Source: Guadua angustifolia (lineage: Eukaryota > Streptophyta > Magnoliopsida > Poales > Poaceae). From it: a DNA stretch of 64,000 nt. This document shows, piece by piece, positions 1 through 11,069 of this stretch. Numbering within the stretch: position 1 is the first letter of the stretch; each line of letters opens with the position of its first letter. Under the pieces are notes generated by a model, which searched no databases, was not told the origin of the DNA, and saw nothing but the letters and a program-made list of their open reading frames with translations. The stretch spans positions 5,208,001-5,272,000 of the forward strand of contig CM070503.1 of NCBI GenBank assembly GCA_036346375.1, written 5' to 3'. The translations under genes and the position numbers were made by a program.

Positions 1-263
1 ACACCAACACGGTCAAAGCGTCGGCACCAGCACCCTCGTTAATGCCGACCCAGCCCACCGTGTTGGCTCCACCAAATCCCCGCCCGAGTCCAGATACTCA
101 TATTCATGCATATCTTGACGCGCAAAGTTGGATCCATCGTCGTCGGGACTCACTCGTCGATCGGCTTCTCAGCCGATTGAATTAAATGGAAATTATAAAC
201 CTCAAGGACTAACCCAAGTTAGAAATCCGGCTCCATATAAAGTAGTTACATACACAGAGCCGT

Positions 264-2371
264 TTGTTCCATTACCCGAGGTTACTGGTTGCGCGAGCCG
301 ATGGATACGAATCATGGCAACAACAGTATCCATCGGTTAGAGCAAGCCGACCGGCCGAGTTTACACTCGGGGGGCAGGATACTACCCAAAATAATTGGCC
401 AAACCCTAGTGTTCCATCGGCTAACAATGTTAATTGGGCTGATCAAATTTCCATAGTCTTGAAAGATCAGTTTGGCTTACAGCCCAAAGGAAAAACCATC
501 GGCTATAGAAAGCCGTACCCAGATTATATTGACCGCATGCCGTATCCCCATAACTTTAGGATTCCCGACTTTGCGAAGTTTTCAAGGGATGATTCAGTTA
601 CTACTTTAGAGCATGTTGGAAGATTTATCGCTCAATGCGGTGAAGCAGCTCAATCCGATGGGCTAAAGATTAGACTTTTTCCCTTATCTTTGTCAGGGAC
701 TGTCTTTACTTGGTTTACCAATCTGCCTCCGAATTCAGTGTATTTTTGGAATGATTTAGAGAGTCGATTTCATGAATACTTTTTCTCTGGTAGCTTAGAA
801 TTGAGAATTTCAGACCTAAGTGCTGTCCGACAAAAGTTCGGTGAATCGGCTTCTGAGTACGTCAGAAGATTTAGAGAAGTGCGAAACCGCTGCTTCAGTG
901 TGGTATTACCGGATAACCAATTAGCCGATTTAGCCTTTCAAGGGTTGATTCCCCCGCTTAAAGAAAAACTTGCCGGACAAGAATTTACTGACTTAAGTCA
1001 CCTACTTCATCGAGTATCGGCACAAGAAAGCCGATATTTGAATAAAGAATTCAAAGATAAACTCAGGTTAAACAATGGCAAAGATAAGGCTAAAGTGAAC
1101 ATGGTCGAGTATAGTTCAAGCGAAACTTCTGAAGATCAAGCAGACATAAACATAGCCGAATGGATAAAAGGTTCTAAAAAACCACTTGTCTGTTCATGGC
1201 TTAAGCCGACTAGGAGTAAGTCGGAAGTAAAATACGCTTTTGATGTATCCAAGTGCGACCGCATATTTGACATGTTATTACAAGAAAAAGCGATCGACTA
1301 CGAAGGGCACACCATGCCTTCAAATTAAAAATCAAGAAGCGGCGATACTGTAAGTGGCATCATTCCTTTTCTCATAACACTAATGACTGCAATATTTTTC
1401 GACAATGAGATCTGATCGCCATAGAAGACAGTCGGCTCAAGTTTGCAGAAGAACCGGCAATGGAAGTCGACATCAATCCTTTCCCAATCAACATGGTTCA
1501 GTGCTCCGGTAAGGGAAAACAAATTGCCGATGAAAGACCCTTAGCGACGCGACAAGTTAACATAGAATCAAGCTCGCAAGGGGAAACACTGAAGATAACG
1601 ATCGGCTCACTTCAAATTGAAGCCGATCAAGATGGGAAGAATTCAAGAACTGTAAAGCCAAAAGGGGAATTACAAGTTGGACGGTGGTACAAAGCCGAAA
1701 GATCTCCGCCCAGAAAACCGGCATTCAAACCCAGGCCAACTTTCTCGCAGCTGCTTGAGAAATATGAAAAAGTGAGCCACCGGCAAAAACAGCAGTCTCG
1801 CCAACCAAACGAGCCGTATCGGCCAAACAATACGTTTCGGCCAAATAATCCGTATCGGCCAAACAATACGTTTCGGCCAAATAATCTGCATCGGCCAAAC
1901 AACGCAGAAAGAGCTCATGAAAGATGTCCCTTTTGGCAGTTCTGCTGGGAAAGGGGCATGGCACTACCATCCTCAAGAACATGCCCCATGGAGCATTACC
2001 CGCAAAGTGGGCCAAGGCGATCGGCAAAAGAGCGCCTATTTAGGCCAACGCCGGATCAAGACGAGCCAGGGCATAAGAGGCCGATGAAAGAAAGGTTGGG
2101 TGCACTGAGCCAGGATAATGAAAAGATTGCTGAGAACTTGGTTGGTAAAATCCGCAAGCCAGTCGAACCTAAGCCTAGATGGTGCCCAACTGGACTTAGC
2201 CGATCGCAACGCAGACGGCTCCAACGCCTAAGGACGCAAGAAATGAGAGAAGCTGAAGAAGAAAAACAGAGAGATCAAGCTTTTAATGAATTACGGCCTG
2301 TGAAGCTAGTCACAAAGGAGTGGAGAAAAAACAACAATCCGATAATGAGTCAGATTCCTCAGACGATTTGA
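264..2371 (+). pseudogene. Tat-type gag polyprotein (broken)
   Basis: Two open stretches, 264-1328 and 1460-2371, encode a plant Ty3 capsid protein. The first holds the retrotransposon gag domain (for example the run ending YVRRFREVRNRC, near 860-890). Between them, at about 1344-1385, a zinc knuckle of the form CKWHHSFSHNTNDC can be read, but it follows an in-frame TAA at 1326-1328 and is followed by a TGA near 1406. The second stretch is basic and carries four tandem short RPNN-type repeats at about 1801-1900 encoded by a degenerate repeat of some 24 bp. The coat protein would bind and package element RNA in cytoplasmic particles. In this copy the reading frame is interrupted, so no full protein is expected. 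Confidence 0.75.
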
Positions 2372-3105
2372 TGTCACCAATAATTCGAGATGGCACTCCT
2401 ATGGATATCAATATGGTGTTCACCTTACCAGCTGAATTCAGAATTAAAACTAAGTCGGCCAAAGATGCATTTGCTCAATTATGTCTGGGTGCACAAGATA
2501 CAGTGTTTGAGAAACCACAAGATCCGCATCTGCATCTAAAGCCGTTGTACTTAAAAGGTTACATCAATGGAAAGCCGATATCAAGGATGCTTGTAGACGG
2601 GGGAGCTACTTTGAATTTAATGCCACTCTCCACATGCAAGAAGTTGGGGAAAACCGATGAAGACCTGATCAAAACAAACATGGTGCTAAATGACTTCACA
2701 GGTGATCCCACTGAAGCAAAGGGAGTGTTGGTTACGGAATTGACCGTCGGCCAAAAAACTTTGCCGACCGCGTTTTTGTGATCGAAGCCAAAGGAATTAC
2801 AAAGTGTACTTCTTGGGCGAGATTGGATACATGCCAATTCTTGGTATCCCTCAACAATGCACCAACTACTCGTACAATGGGACGGAGATGAAGTTGAAGT
2901 TGTCTCAGCCGATACATCGACTCATATTGCTATGGCTAGTTCCGATGCAAATTGGTCACATGAAGAAGCAGAATGCATATCGGGTAAAGCGCTAGACGAC
3001 TGCGACTTCATATGCATCGGGAAATCAGGTTTTACGCCGATCAGTGTCAGGCCAGGCACGTTTGATCGGGCGAACGAAATCTTAAGAAGATGGAGTCAAA
3101 AATGA
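2320..3105 (+). pseudogene. Retroelement aspartic protease region
   Basis: The frame opening at 2320 contains ISRMLVDGGATLNLMPL at about 2578-2628, the D-G-G-A active site typical of Tat/Athila proteases, where one Asp per monomer forms the dimeric catalytic pair. The frame closes at 2781 and the downstream part, a linker to reverse transcriptase, continues in another phase at 2857-3105, so at least one indel separates them. The protease would cut the gag-pol precursor. The role is inferred from the motif and from its position between gag and reverse transcriptase. Confidence 0.7.
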
Positions 3106-4480
3106 TTCAAATTCTACAAGACAGAGCAAGGAACTATCGGCATATGATAAGTTCGTGTGAAGCCATTGAAGACTTCCAAAGCGAGAAATTGGGTCAAGGT
3201 TTCACTTCGCGATATGTTCAAGAAGTCGATATAGGAGAAGGAGATAGAAAAAGACCAACTTTTGTAAGTGCAAATTTAGATCTAGAGTACAAGAATCGGT
3301 TGGTTAAAATACTTAGAGAATCTGAGGATTGTTTTGCTTGGGAGTACTATGAGATGCGGATTAAGCCGGCAGTTAGTTGAACATCTTTGCCTATCAAACC
3401 AGTTATCGGCCATATAAGCGACCACCTCGGCGTTTTAATCTGAATTGTATGATATGATAAAAGAAGAAATTGAAAAGTTGCTAGAGGCCAAATTCATAAG
3501 GCCTTGCCGATATCTTGAGTGGGTCTCCAACATTGTTCGGTCATGAAAAAGAGCGGTAAGCTTCGAGTATGTGTCGATTTGAGATTTAAATAAAGCCACG
3601 CCAAAGGGCGAATATCCAATGCCCATAGCCGATATGCTTATCGATCTTGCCTCGGTAATAAGATTATCGGTTTCCTTGATGGGAATCTTTGGATATAATC
3701 GATATTCATGGCGGAAGCCGATGTCCCCAAAACGACCTTGAGATGCCTGGCGCGATAGGGCTATATGAATGACTGTGATGACATTCGGCTTAAAAATGCA
3801 GTGCCACTTATCAACGCGCCATGAATTTGATTTTTCATGACCTAATCGGCCGCATTGTTGAAATATACATCGACGATGTAGTGGTAAAATCTAAAGATGA
3901 CTGCCAGCACTTAGCCGATTTAGAAAAAGTATTCAAAAACACTAGGGCCCATGGGCTAAAGATGAACCCTTTGAAATGTGCGTTCGGCGTGTCGGCTGGT
4001 CAGTTTCTCGGTTTTATGGTTCATCAAAGGGGTATTGAAGTCAACCAGAAGAGGGTTAAGGCCATAGTAGACACTAAGCCGCCGACATGCAAGAACGAGT
4101 TACAAAAACTAATCGGCCAAATCAATTATTTAAGACGATTTATTTCAAATCTGTCTGGTAGAATTCAAGCCTTTACGCCATTACTAAAGATAAAGGATAA
4201 TGAGAATTTCGTATGGGGAGCCGATCAGCAGAAGGCTTTTGATGACATCAAGAAATACTTGGCATCACCACCGATCTGGCCGCACTACGTAAGGATTCCT
4301 TCAAAGCTGTGCGTGTCGGTGAAAAAAAAACTATCGGGCCGTGTTGGCGCGAAAGTCGATGGCAAAGAGCGCGTGATATTCTATCTCGATCGGCGACTTT
4401 TGGAAGTGAAATCAGTACCCTTATATAGAAAAACTATGTTTATCATTATATTTCGCTTTGCACCAAGTTAAGGCATTACA
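3090..4480 (+). pseudogene. Reverse transcriptase (decayed)
   Basis: The best preserved part is 3821-4471. It has the catalytic box IYIDDVVVKS at about 3862-3891, then the thumb region with LKMNPLKCAFGV and the INYLRRFISNL connection. Upstream, the fingers region is only recoverable in fragments: KEEIEKLLEAKFI near 3463-3500 lies after two stop codons (3378-3380 and near 3440), and 3540-3820 contains several phase changes. The enzyme copies element RNA into DNA, primed from a host tRNA. The catalytic Asp pair is present, but the gene cannot make a complete enzyme. Confidence 0.75.
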
Positions 4481-5080
4481 TATTGGCATCGACTTGTATA
4501 ATAGTATGCAAAAGCGATATCATCAAATATATCTGTCGCGCCAATTTTGAGAGGACGACTTGAGAAATGGGCCTATGCCTTAACAGAGTTCGATCGCAAT
4601 ATGAATCGGCTAAAATCATTAAAGCTCAAGCCGTAGCGATTTTATTACGGGGCATGATACCATGGCGAGGATAGTCGACGTGGCTCCTTGGAAGCTATAT
4701 TTTGACGTCGGTTTGCCAAGATGGGAGCGGGATAGGCGTTGTATTGATTTCGCCAAAAGGGTATAGTCTGAGTTAAACATCGGCTTAATAGCCGATGCTC
4801 TAATAACCAAGCCGAGTATGAAGCATTACTTAAGGGACTCCAATTATTGGAAAGTATCGGAGTGAATAATGCGGAGGCCTACGGCGATTCATTGCTGGTG
4901 GTGCAGCAAATTAAGGGAGAATTTAGATGCAATGATGAGGTGCTGACAAAATATCTAAAGTATTGTCTTGATATTATCAACAATTTCGCATCGTTCTGTA
5001 TCGGCCATGTGCCCAGGGAAATGAACAATAAAGCCAACATCTTGGCTCAGGCAGCTTCAGGTTACAAGGAATACAGCTGA
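4480..5080 (+). pseudogene. RNase H region incl. second (archaeal-type) RNase H
   Basis: The first RNase H merges with the end of reverse transcriptase (about 4200-4480). A second block begins near 4675 with a YFD motif and continues through a Glu-containing helix around 4810-4850 into the open frame 4847-5080, which shows AYGDSLLVVQQIKGEF and HVPREMNNKANILAQAA. This is the archaeal-type RNase H fold (D...E...D...N/D order) that Tat elements carry between the ordinary RNase H and the integrase. There are frame breaks and at least one in-frame stop near 4767. It would remove RNA from the RNA:DNA hybrid. The lineage assignment rests partly on this domain. Confidence 0.65.
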
Positions 5081-5110
5081 TACGAAACCTTCGATTTAAT
5101 CGACAAAACA

Positions 5111-6316
5111 GTGCTATGCATTAATAATGCCGATTGGAGGACTGAGATAAAGGCGTACTTAATGAACCCATCCAGGCCTACTGCACGAAAAATTCGTCAG
5201 CAAGCGCTCAAGTACGTTGTGTTGGAAGGAGAATTATACTATCGGACACTGGAGGGATTGCTTCTACGTTGTTTAGGCGTTGAAGAAGCAAAAGTAGCCA
5301 TGGGTGAAGTTCACGAAGGAATTTGCGGCGCGCATCAGTCGGCTCATAAAATGAAATGGATCTTAAGACGAACCGGGTATTTTTGGCCGACGATGTTAGA
5401 AGACTGCTTCAAGTATTACAAAGGGTGCCAAAGTTGTCAGAAGTTTGGGAATGTGCAACTTGCACCAGCATCGGCTTTACATCCGATTATCAAGCCATGG
5501 CCATTTAGGGGATGGGGTATAGACATAATCGGTCAAATATTCCCAGCATCAAGCAAAGGCCATAAGTTTATCCTCGCAGCAACAGACTACTTTTCGAAAT
5601 GGGTCGAAGCCGTTCCGCTCAAAAAGGTCACCAGTGTAGAAGCTATCGGCTTTGTAAATGAACACATTATCCATCGATTCGGTATCCCTCAGACCATCAT
5701 AACCGATCAAGGAACTGTGTTTATGTCTAACGATTTCAAGAATTTCGTAGAAGGCCTAGGCATCAAATTGCTCAACTCATCGCCGTATTACGCTCAGGCT
5801 AACGGACAAGCCGAGTCGTCCAACAAAACTTTGATCAAACTAATTAAAAGAAAAATTGATAAGAAGCCTCGAACTTGGCACTCCACATTATCGGAATCTC
5901 TGTGGGCTTATCGGCTAGCGTTCCACGGATCGACTAAATTATCGCCGTATCAGTTGGTATATGGCCAAGAAGCCGTGTTGCCCGTAGAAATAAACATTGA
6001 GTCGATGCGAGTGGCGAGGCAGAATAATCTATCGGCCGACGAATACAAGGAATTGATGCTATGCAACTTGGATGACTTAGCAGAATTAAGGCTGGTTACT
6101 TTAAATCGGCTTAAAAAGAATAAAGAAAGAGTTGCAAGAGCATATAATAAAAAAGTTGTACCGAAGACCTTCAGTGAAGCTGATTTAGTTTGGAAAACGA
6201 TATTGCCGATTGGTTCTAAGGATAATCGATTCGGTAAATGGTCGCCTACCTGGGAAGGACCGTATAAAATAAATCGACTTCTTTGGTGGAAACGCGTATA
6301 TACTCGAAACACTTGA
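5111..6316 (+). CDS. Ty3-type integrase (open frame, 401 aa)
   Basis: A long open frame with a zinc-binding HHCC domain (histidines at residues about 74 and 78, CQSCQK at about 111-116), then the rve catalytic core: first Asp in WGIDIIG (about residue 137), second Asp in IITDQGTVF (about 198), Glu in GQAESSNK (about 234). The C-terminal part has the usual basic GPY-like tail (WEGPYKINRL). It would insert element cDNA into host chromatin. It is the only pol part of this copy without an internal stop, but it lacks its own start context and would normally be released from the polyprotein, so expression alone is doubtful. The TGA at 6314-6316 comes just after the GPY motif and the sequence beyond still reads like element tail in another phase, so the end may be frameshifted. 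Confidence 0.8.
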   Translation: MLCINNADWRTEIKAYLMNPSRPTARKIRQQALKYVVLEGELYYRTLEGLLLRCLGVEEAKVAMGEVHEGICGAHQSAHKMKWILRRTGYFWPTMLEDCFKYYKGCQSCQKFGNVQLAPASALHPIIKPWPFRGWGIDIIGQIFPASSKGHKFILAATDYFSKWVEAVPLKKVTSVEAIGFVNEHIIHRFGIPQTIITDQGTVFMSNDFKNFVEGLGIKLLNSSPYYAQANGQAESSNKTLIKLIKRKIDKKPRTWHSTLSESLWAYRLAFHGSTKLSPYQLVYGQEAVLPVEINIESMRVARQNNLSADEYKELMLCNLDDLAELRLVTLNRLKKNKERVARAYNKKVVPKTFSEADLVWKTILPIGSKDNRFGKWSPTWEGPYKINRLLWWKRVYTRNT

Positions 6317-6567
6317 AGGATTGGTGTTACCAAAAGCGATTAACGGAAAGTATCTAAAGCGGTACTATCCTAGCGTTTGGATCGGCGCATGATTAGAAGT
6401 ACAATACAAAGAGGTTAGAAATAAATCGGTTAAACAGCCGATTAAAACAAGATAGAATAATCGGTTAAACAGCCGATTAAATGTGTTACAAAACATAACA
6501 AACAAAAAGTGATAACAAAAAGGAATTGTTTGAGACAGGCTACATCAAAGCATCGTCCGACCACGGT
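6317..6567 (+). repeat. Post-pol spacer with tandem 40-bp repeat
   Basis: Non-coding spacer between the sense pol end and the antisense gene. It includes two near-identical copies of AATCGGTTAAACAGCCGATT at about 6423-6442 and 6461-6480. No promoter or terminator can be assigned. Confidence 0.6.
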
Positions 6568-9505
6568 TCACAGCCCAGATCCCGGAATTCTAGCACCCAG
6601 CCCCGATAGCGCCGTGGCAGCTTTGGCTAAGGTCTCTGTAATGCCGTAGACAAGGGTTTCATCGGCTTTGGCATTACCGGGCACTGGAACAACTTTGGCC
6701 GATTGATCCTTGACCTTCGCAACAGCTTGACTAAGAACGTTCTTCTGGTCTTTTAAAGACGAGGTCGTTACATTCACAGTTGCAAGACTATCGGCCAACT
6801 GATGATTCACTTTGGCTAATTCTTCCTCAAGCTGCTTTTTAGCCAATTCCGACTTCGAGCGAAAGATTTGGCGACCATAAGTGACGCCGCGGCTTCATCA
6901 TACTTCTTCTTGTTGGCCTTGGCTTCGGCGACCATCCGATCCGATATGGCGTTGATCGGCTTCTGCGCTTGTCGTCGGGCAATCCTAGCGTTAGTGCATC
7001 AACCTCTGCTTTCCTCTCATCCAAATGACAAACGTTTAGGAGTGCTTCCATGACCTTGGGGCGGCTCGGCCACAACATCAGCCATCGCATCACGAATAGG
7101 CTGGGTGTTGGCAAGGATCTCGGCCTCCGGTTGACTGATTGCAATGAAAAGCCGATTTTACTTCTCTTGCATATTCGGCGCGGATTTAACTACGGAGGCC
7201 GATGCTTCCAGCGACTCATCAATAATCTGCCGGATGTCGACAGAGTAGTCGTCCGCTACCATCACCTCTGGGTCCACCAGTTCGTCCAGCGTGAAGCCGA
7301 GAAGGTTGGACAAGTCATCTGGCACGGCCTCAGCCGATGGAAGAGCGGGCAAGACTGGCACAATGGGAGGCGATTGAAGCGGCGATGCGGCAGGAGGCGA
7401 TGCTGGAGGAGAAGGCGCAGAATGGTTGGCAGCTGGGGTGTCTTGAAGATTGGTCAAGATACCAGCCACCTGAGCTGATACCGTCGGCTGAAAAGATTTG
7501 AAGCAAGGTTAGTATCATGAAGCGTAAGGTTAAGCACTTCTTAGGCGCATGAGGATACTTCACCTCTAAAGCCGATGCGTTGTGAGAGCTCTCAGCACTC
7601 TGTTCCGCACGCTTCTGTCGACGGGCTGGAGCCTTCGTTGATTTAGGTTTTTCTGAAAAGATAAACCATGTCAGCATTTAAGGAAACTAAATCGAAGGCT
7701 TGAAGAACTTGCAATTATCGGCTCAAAATGCTTACTCGAAGGGCGGCCTTTCGTAAGATCCGACAACGATGGACTCTGTACCCCAAGATTGCCAGAGGTG
7801 TAGCCGGTTAGGCCGACCGATTGGTGTGGTCTTTTGCCCTTCGACCCACCCTCCGACGGGCCAGCAGCGGCCTTCCCACTCGTAGCGGTGGTCTGAAACA
7901 AGGCGCGAGAAGGTTAGCAGACCAATAATAAAGAAACTGAAAGCAGTAAGAGCTACTTAGAAAAGCCGATACCTCTACAGCTACAGATGAATCGGTATAA
8001 CCCGAGGAACTACTTTCACTCGAACTGTCACTGCTGCTGGAGACTACTGACGGCTCATGATAGTCGGGCAAAAACCTTTCTATAATCGCCGACGGATCAC
8101 GGTCCAAGTAGAGAGCTTCGGCAATACGTGACCACCACGTAGTGAAACAGCTAGCCCGACGAGAATTTAAGAAAAAGTGCGGCAGGTTGGAAAGTTGAAG
8201 TTGATCAGCGATTTCCAGAACAACGTTAGCCGATAGTAAATTCCTCAATTTAGCTTGGGGTTGAAGCCGATCCAGGAGAGGTAAAGAAGGAATCACTTGG
8301 CCGAAGCCAAGTTGGCGAAACATAGATGGAAGGATGGTAGAATTCATATGAAGGTTGGAAAGTTACATTTCGAATTCAAACCAACATGAAGAGTACAAGG
8401 AGAGATGAAAAGCCGATAGAACATCAACGTCGGATCCCAGATCTCGTAACTATCGGCATCTAGGTGTAAGAAAGAAGGCCATTGAAAATTGGCTATGTCG
8501 TTATAGGAGAAGAAGTCTGTTGAGTGAAAATTGTATTGTCTAAACCAAGGAAGAAGGAGAGATATTTTTTCGCACCAAAGGAGTAATCCTAGTATCACCA
8601 CTTGAACACATTATAAGCCTCTCACCACAGATCGGCTCGCTCAATTGCGGAGTAGTGTTTTCGGGGTAATCTTCTCGAGGAAAAGCCGAGTCTTCAAGTG
8701 GCTCGAGATAAGTTGTCAATTGAAAAGATTGTATAACCACAGTTGAATGAACCACAATGGACCTCCAATATTGCCGACAACGAACTCAAAGAAACCCGAG
8801 AAAAAGTCGACCGATGACAAACATCATTTGGTAAAGCTAGCGAAACATTTTCCCGAGAGCAAGATGACGGCCCTCTGCAAGCTGCTCTGCTACTAACTGG
8901 TACACCTGGGTTGGCCCAAGCGACGCGCCGCAGAAAAGAAACCGTTCGAACCAGAGGTTGAGGAAGGCTGCGTGCTCTTCGTCCGATACAAGCCCGTTTA
9001 CTTTATTATTGTGCTGTATGTACTTTGACCACCCTTCACCTTTTATGCGGATCACTGTCGAGGTCTTCCATTATGTCGATAGTTTGGTCTCCATCGAACC
9101 TTAAGCGGCACAATTCACCACATCCAAAAGGGTTGGGCCGACGGGACAGACGGAAAAGGAAAGCATTGAAAGTGTCGGACCAAAAATAGCACGCCGTAAT
9201 ACCAAGGGCTCATTGGCTTCCGGGCAAGCTAGACTTAAGGGAAGGCACTCGGCTATGCCCATCTGCTCCCACTCTGCTCTTTTTTGAGCCGATACTCTAA
9301 TATACCAACTTCTCCATCCCTTGAGCACCGTCGGCCAAGCTCTAAAACTTTTGCCCCATTCCTTCACGTTGTAACCTTGGGCCGATAAGGGGAGTCTCGG
9401 GATTTCTACGTTTATCACCGTATCGGCGTCGAAGTTCCCTACCGGTCCTAAGTAATACTGATTATTACTTTCGGGGATCGGGATGAGTACCTTTGAAGGA
9501 TCCAT
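6568..9505 (-). pseudogene. Antisense plant-mobile-domain gene carried by the Tat element
   Basis: Reading 9505 to 6568 on the minus strand gives a chain of non-overlapping or slightly overlapping open stretches: 9505-9101, 9055-8837, 8755-8540, 8601-8344, 8347-7808, 7901-7671, 7469-7158, about 7050-6850 and 6846-6568. The second has EHAAFLNLWFERFLFC followed by an AEGRHLALGKM motif, the signature of the plant mobile domain (PMD/aminotransferase-like family). The fifth has MFRQLGFGQVIPSL, matching the PMD C-terminal pattern. The 3' part is serine/alanine rich and ends in a Lys/Glu/Ala coiled coil (MAKKQLEEELAKVNHQL). Either this is a spliced gene of about eight exons or a frameshifted single ORF; several junctions look like simple frame breaks. 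Known: antisense extra ORFs occur in Tat elements. Its function is unknown. The first Met at 9505 starts MDPSKVLIPIPE, a plausible N-terminus about 320 bp inside the LTR boundary. Confidence 0.6.
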
Positions 9506-9810
9506 TCAAGCCGACTGAGGGAGTGGGGAGGTTGATCACCAGGGCAAAGAAATCGAAGGAAGCCGATTGCAGAAGATGCGAGAGTAGGAAAGCGTGAAAA
9601 TGACCGTGAGGGTCCCGCATATATATAGCACGGTGAAAAGTAAAAGTGGCGGGAAGCGAATTTGAGGCGACACCTGCCATTAAACCGCACTGAGACTTTT
9701 ACGGCACAATCAAAATAGCAGTTATTGACACGATTCCCTAACCAGATAACAAGGAAGCCGATGGGTGAAGAAGCCGATATATTTTTGAAAGATAACAAGT
9801 TATCTTCCAA

Positions 9811-9824
9811 AAATGGGGGGCATA
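9811..9824 (+). other. Polypurine tract of the Tat element
   Basis: AAATGGGGGGCATA lies directly before the TG that opens the 3' LTR. Such a purine run primes plus-strand DNA synthesis. Its position between the antisense gene and the LTR is as expected. Confidence 0.6.
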
Positions 9825-10501
9825 TGTTTGCACCAGTTTTGGAAATTTCCAGAAGGATCGGCAGAAAAGCATGAGGTTGGATAAGGTACGAGAGAATCTG
9901 TGGGAAGTTTGGATAAGCATATAAAAATCCCATATGACGTGCAGATAATAATTGGAAACTAGAGACCAGGAAGGAAACTACGAAACCGATTCGGACTACG
10001 TTGTCGTGTTGGATCAGGACTCGGATCGGCTAGGCGGGTATATAAGGCGCACCAAGGTTGTTTGAAGGGCATCATCCACAAGAATCAACACATCTACCAG
10101 TTTTTACTTTCCGTAGTTCTTAGTCTTTTTAGCATTGTAATCTTTCCTCTGTGAGTCGACATCGATCAAATAAAGTTGCGCATCGCCGATTGTTTGATCG
10201 TCATTGACTTTTTCAGGTTTGATTTGTTCTGTCTTGTTGCGCATCGCCTTTTCAGAATCAATCTACCTTTTACCCTCGGATTAGTCTTAATCGATTAGTC
10301 TAGTTACTTTTCTAATCGGCTTCCTGGCTGATTCTTGATTCTTAGCCGATTCGCTTCAAGGATCGGCTTGATCGAATTTCACATTACCTCCCTTATCGAT
10401 TGCAGGGTCAAATCGATTGGCACGCTCGCGCAAAAACTGAACCCAGCGTTCATCCGGTGTGTTGTAAGCCAGAAACCCTCTTCACGTTTTTGGCGTCAAC
10501 A
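9825..10501 (+). repeat. 3' LTR of the Tat element
   Basis: The LTR opens with TGTTTGCACCAG after the purine tract and closes with GGCGTCAACA. A TATA-like box TATATAAG is at 10039-10046, followed by an A/T-rich leader, which fits a U3-R-U5 layout. There is no second LTR in the window to compare, so the right boundary rests on the CA end and on the start of an unrelated foldback element 30 bp later. GCCGAT/ATCGGC is frequent here too. Confidence 0.65.
10039..10046 (+). promoter_or_regulatory. TATA box in Tat LTR
   Basis: TATATAAG in the middle of the LTR, about 215 bp after its start, would direct transcription of a downstream element or of flanking host DNA. This copy is at the 3' end, so it would read out toward 10.5 kb. 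Confidence 0.5.
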
Positions 10502-10529
10502 GGTGGAGAAGAATGTATTCTTAAAACAA

Positions 10530-11069
10530 AGGAAAAAGTCTATATAACACCTTAATTTTTGACTGAAAGTTTGTCCAGCACCTCAAATTATGAAACCAGA
10601 TATTTGATCTCTCGAATTTTGCAATCCAGTTTAAATAACACCCTGATTCTGTTTCGCATATTGGTATTGCTTGTGTGGATTGATGAGTAGATGATTTTGC
10701 CACATAGGATGACACACTAACCAAGTTAAAATAAATGATAGGTGCGGCCCATAGGGGTTTCTCCAGCACCGAGCTCCCATGCGCTTCCATGGCCGACGCC
10801 CTTGTTGCTCACTTCCTCTCTATTTTGGTTGAGAGAGAAGCCCCTGTGGGCCACACCTATTATTCACCTTAACTTAGACAACATATTATCCTATATGACA
10901 AAATCGCTTACTCGCTGCGCTGCGTAGGCAGTATCATCTTACAAAACTGGGTCAGGATGTTATTTGAATCGGAGTGCAAAGTTCGGAAGGTCAAATATCT
11001 AGTTTTATAGTTCAGGATGTTTGATGAACTTTCGAGCAAATTTGAGTGTGTTATATGAACTTATTCCTA
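10530..11069. mobile_element. Long foldback (terminal inverted repeat) element, about 540 bp
   Basis: The left arm from 10530 (AGGAAAAAGTCTATATAAC) is the reverse complement, with scattered mismatches, of the right arm ending at 11069 (reverse complement AGGAATAAGTTCATATAAC). Pairing continues inward for roughly 270 bp per side, including GGCCCATAGGGG near 10745 against the GCCCCTGTGGGCC region near 10840, leaving only a short loop. There is no coding capacity. It is a non-autonomous DNA element or foldback MITE; the superfamily cannot be fixed because no convincing target duplication was found. Confidence 0.75.

Larger units (their letters stand above)
1..10501 (+). mobile_element. Ty3/gypsy retrotransposon, Tat lineage (5' LTR outside window)
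   Basis: Seen: in order on the + strand are gag with a late zinc knuckle, a protease with a DGGA active site, reverse transcriptase with a YIDD box, two RNase H-like blocks, an integrase, a long spacer with antisense reading frames, a purine tract and an LTR. Known: a second, archaeal-type RNase H and antisense extra ORFs between pol and the 3' LTR are traits of the Tat lineage of plant Ty3 elements. The 5' LTR and primer-binding site lie left of base 1. Sense coding is broken by several frameshifts and stops, so the copy is not autonomous, although the integrase frame is still open for 401 codons. The whole unit shares an unusual excess of GCCGAT/ATCGGC (see findings), which ties spacer and LTR to the coding part. 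Confidence 0.9.
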
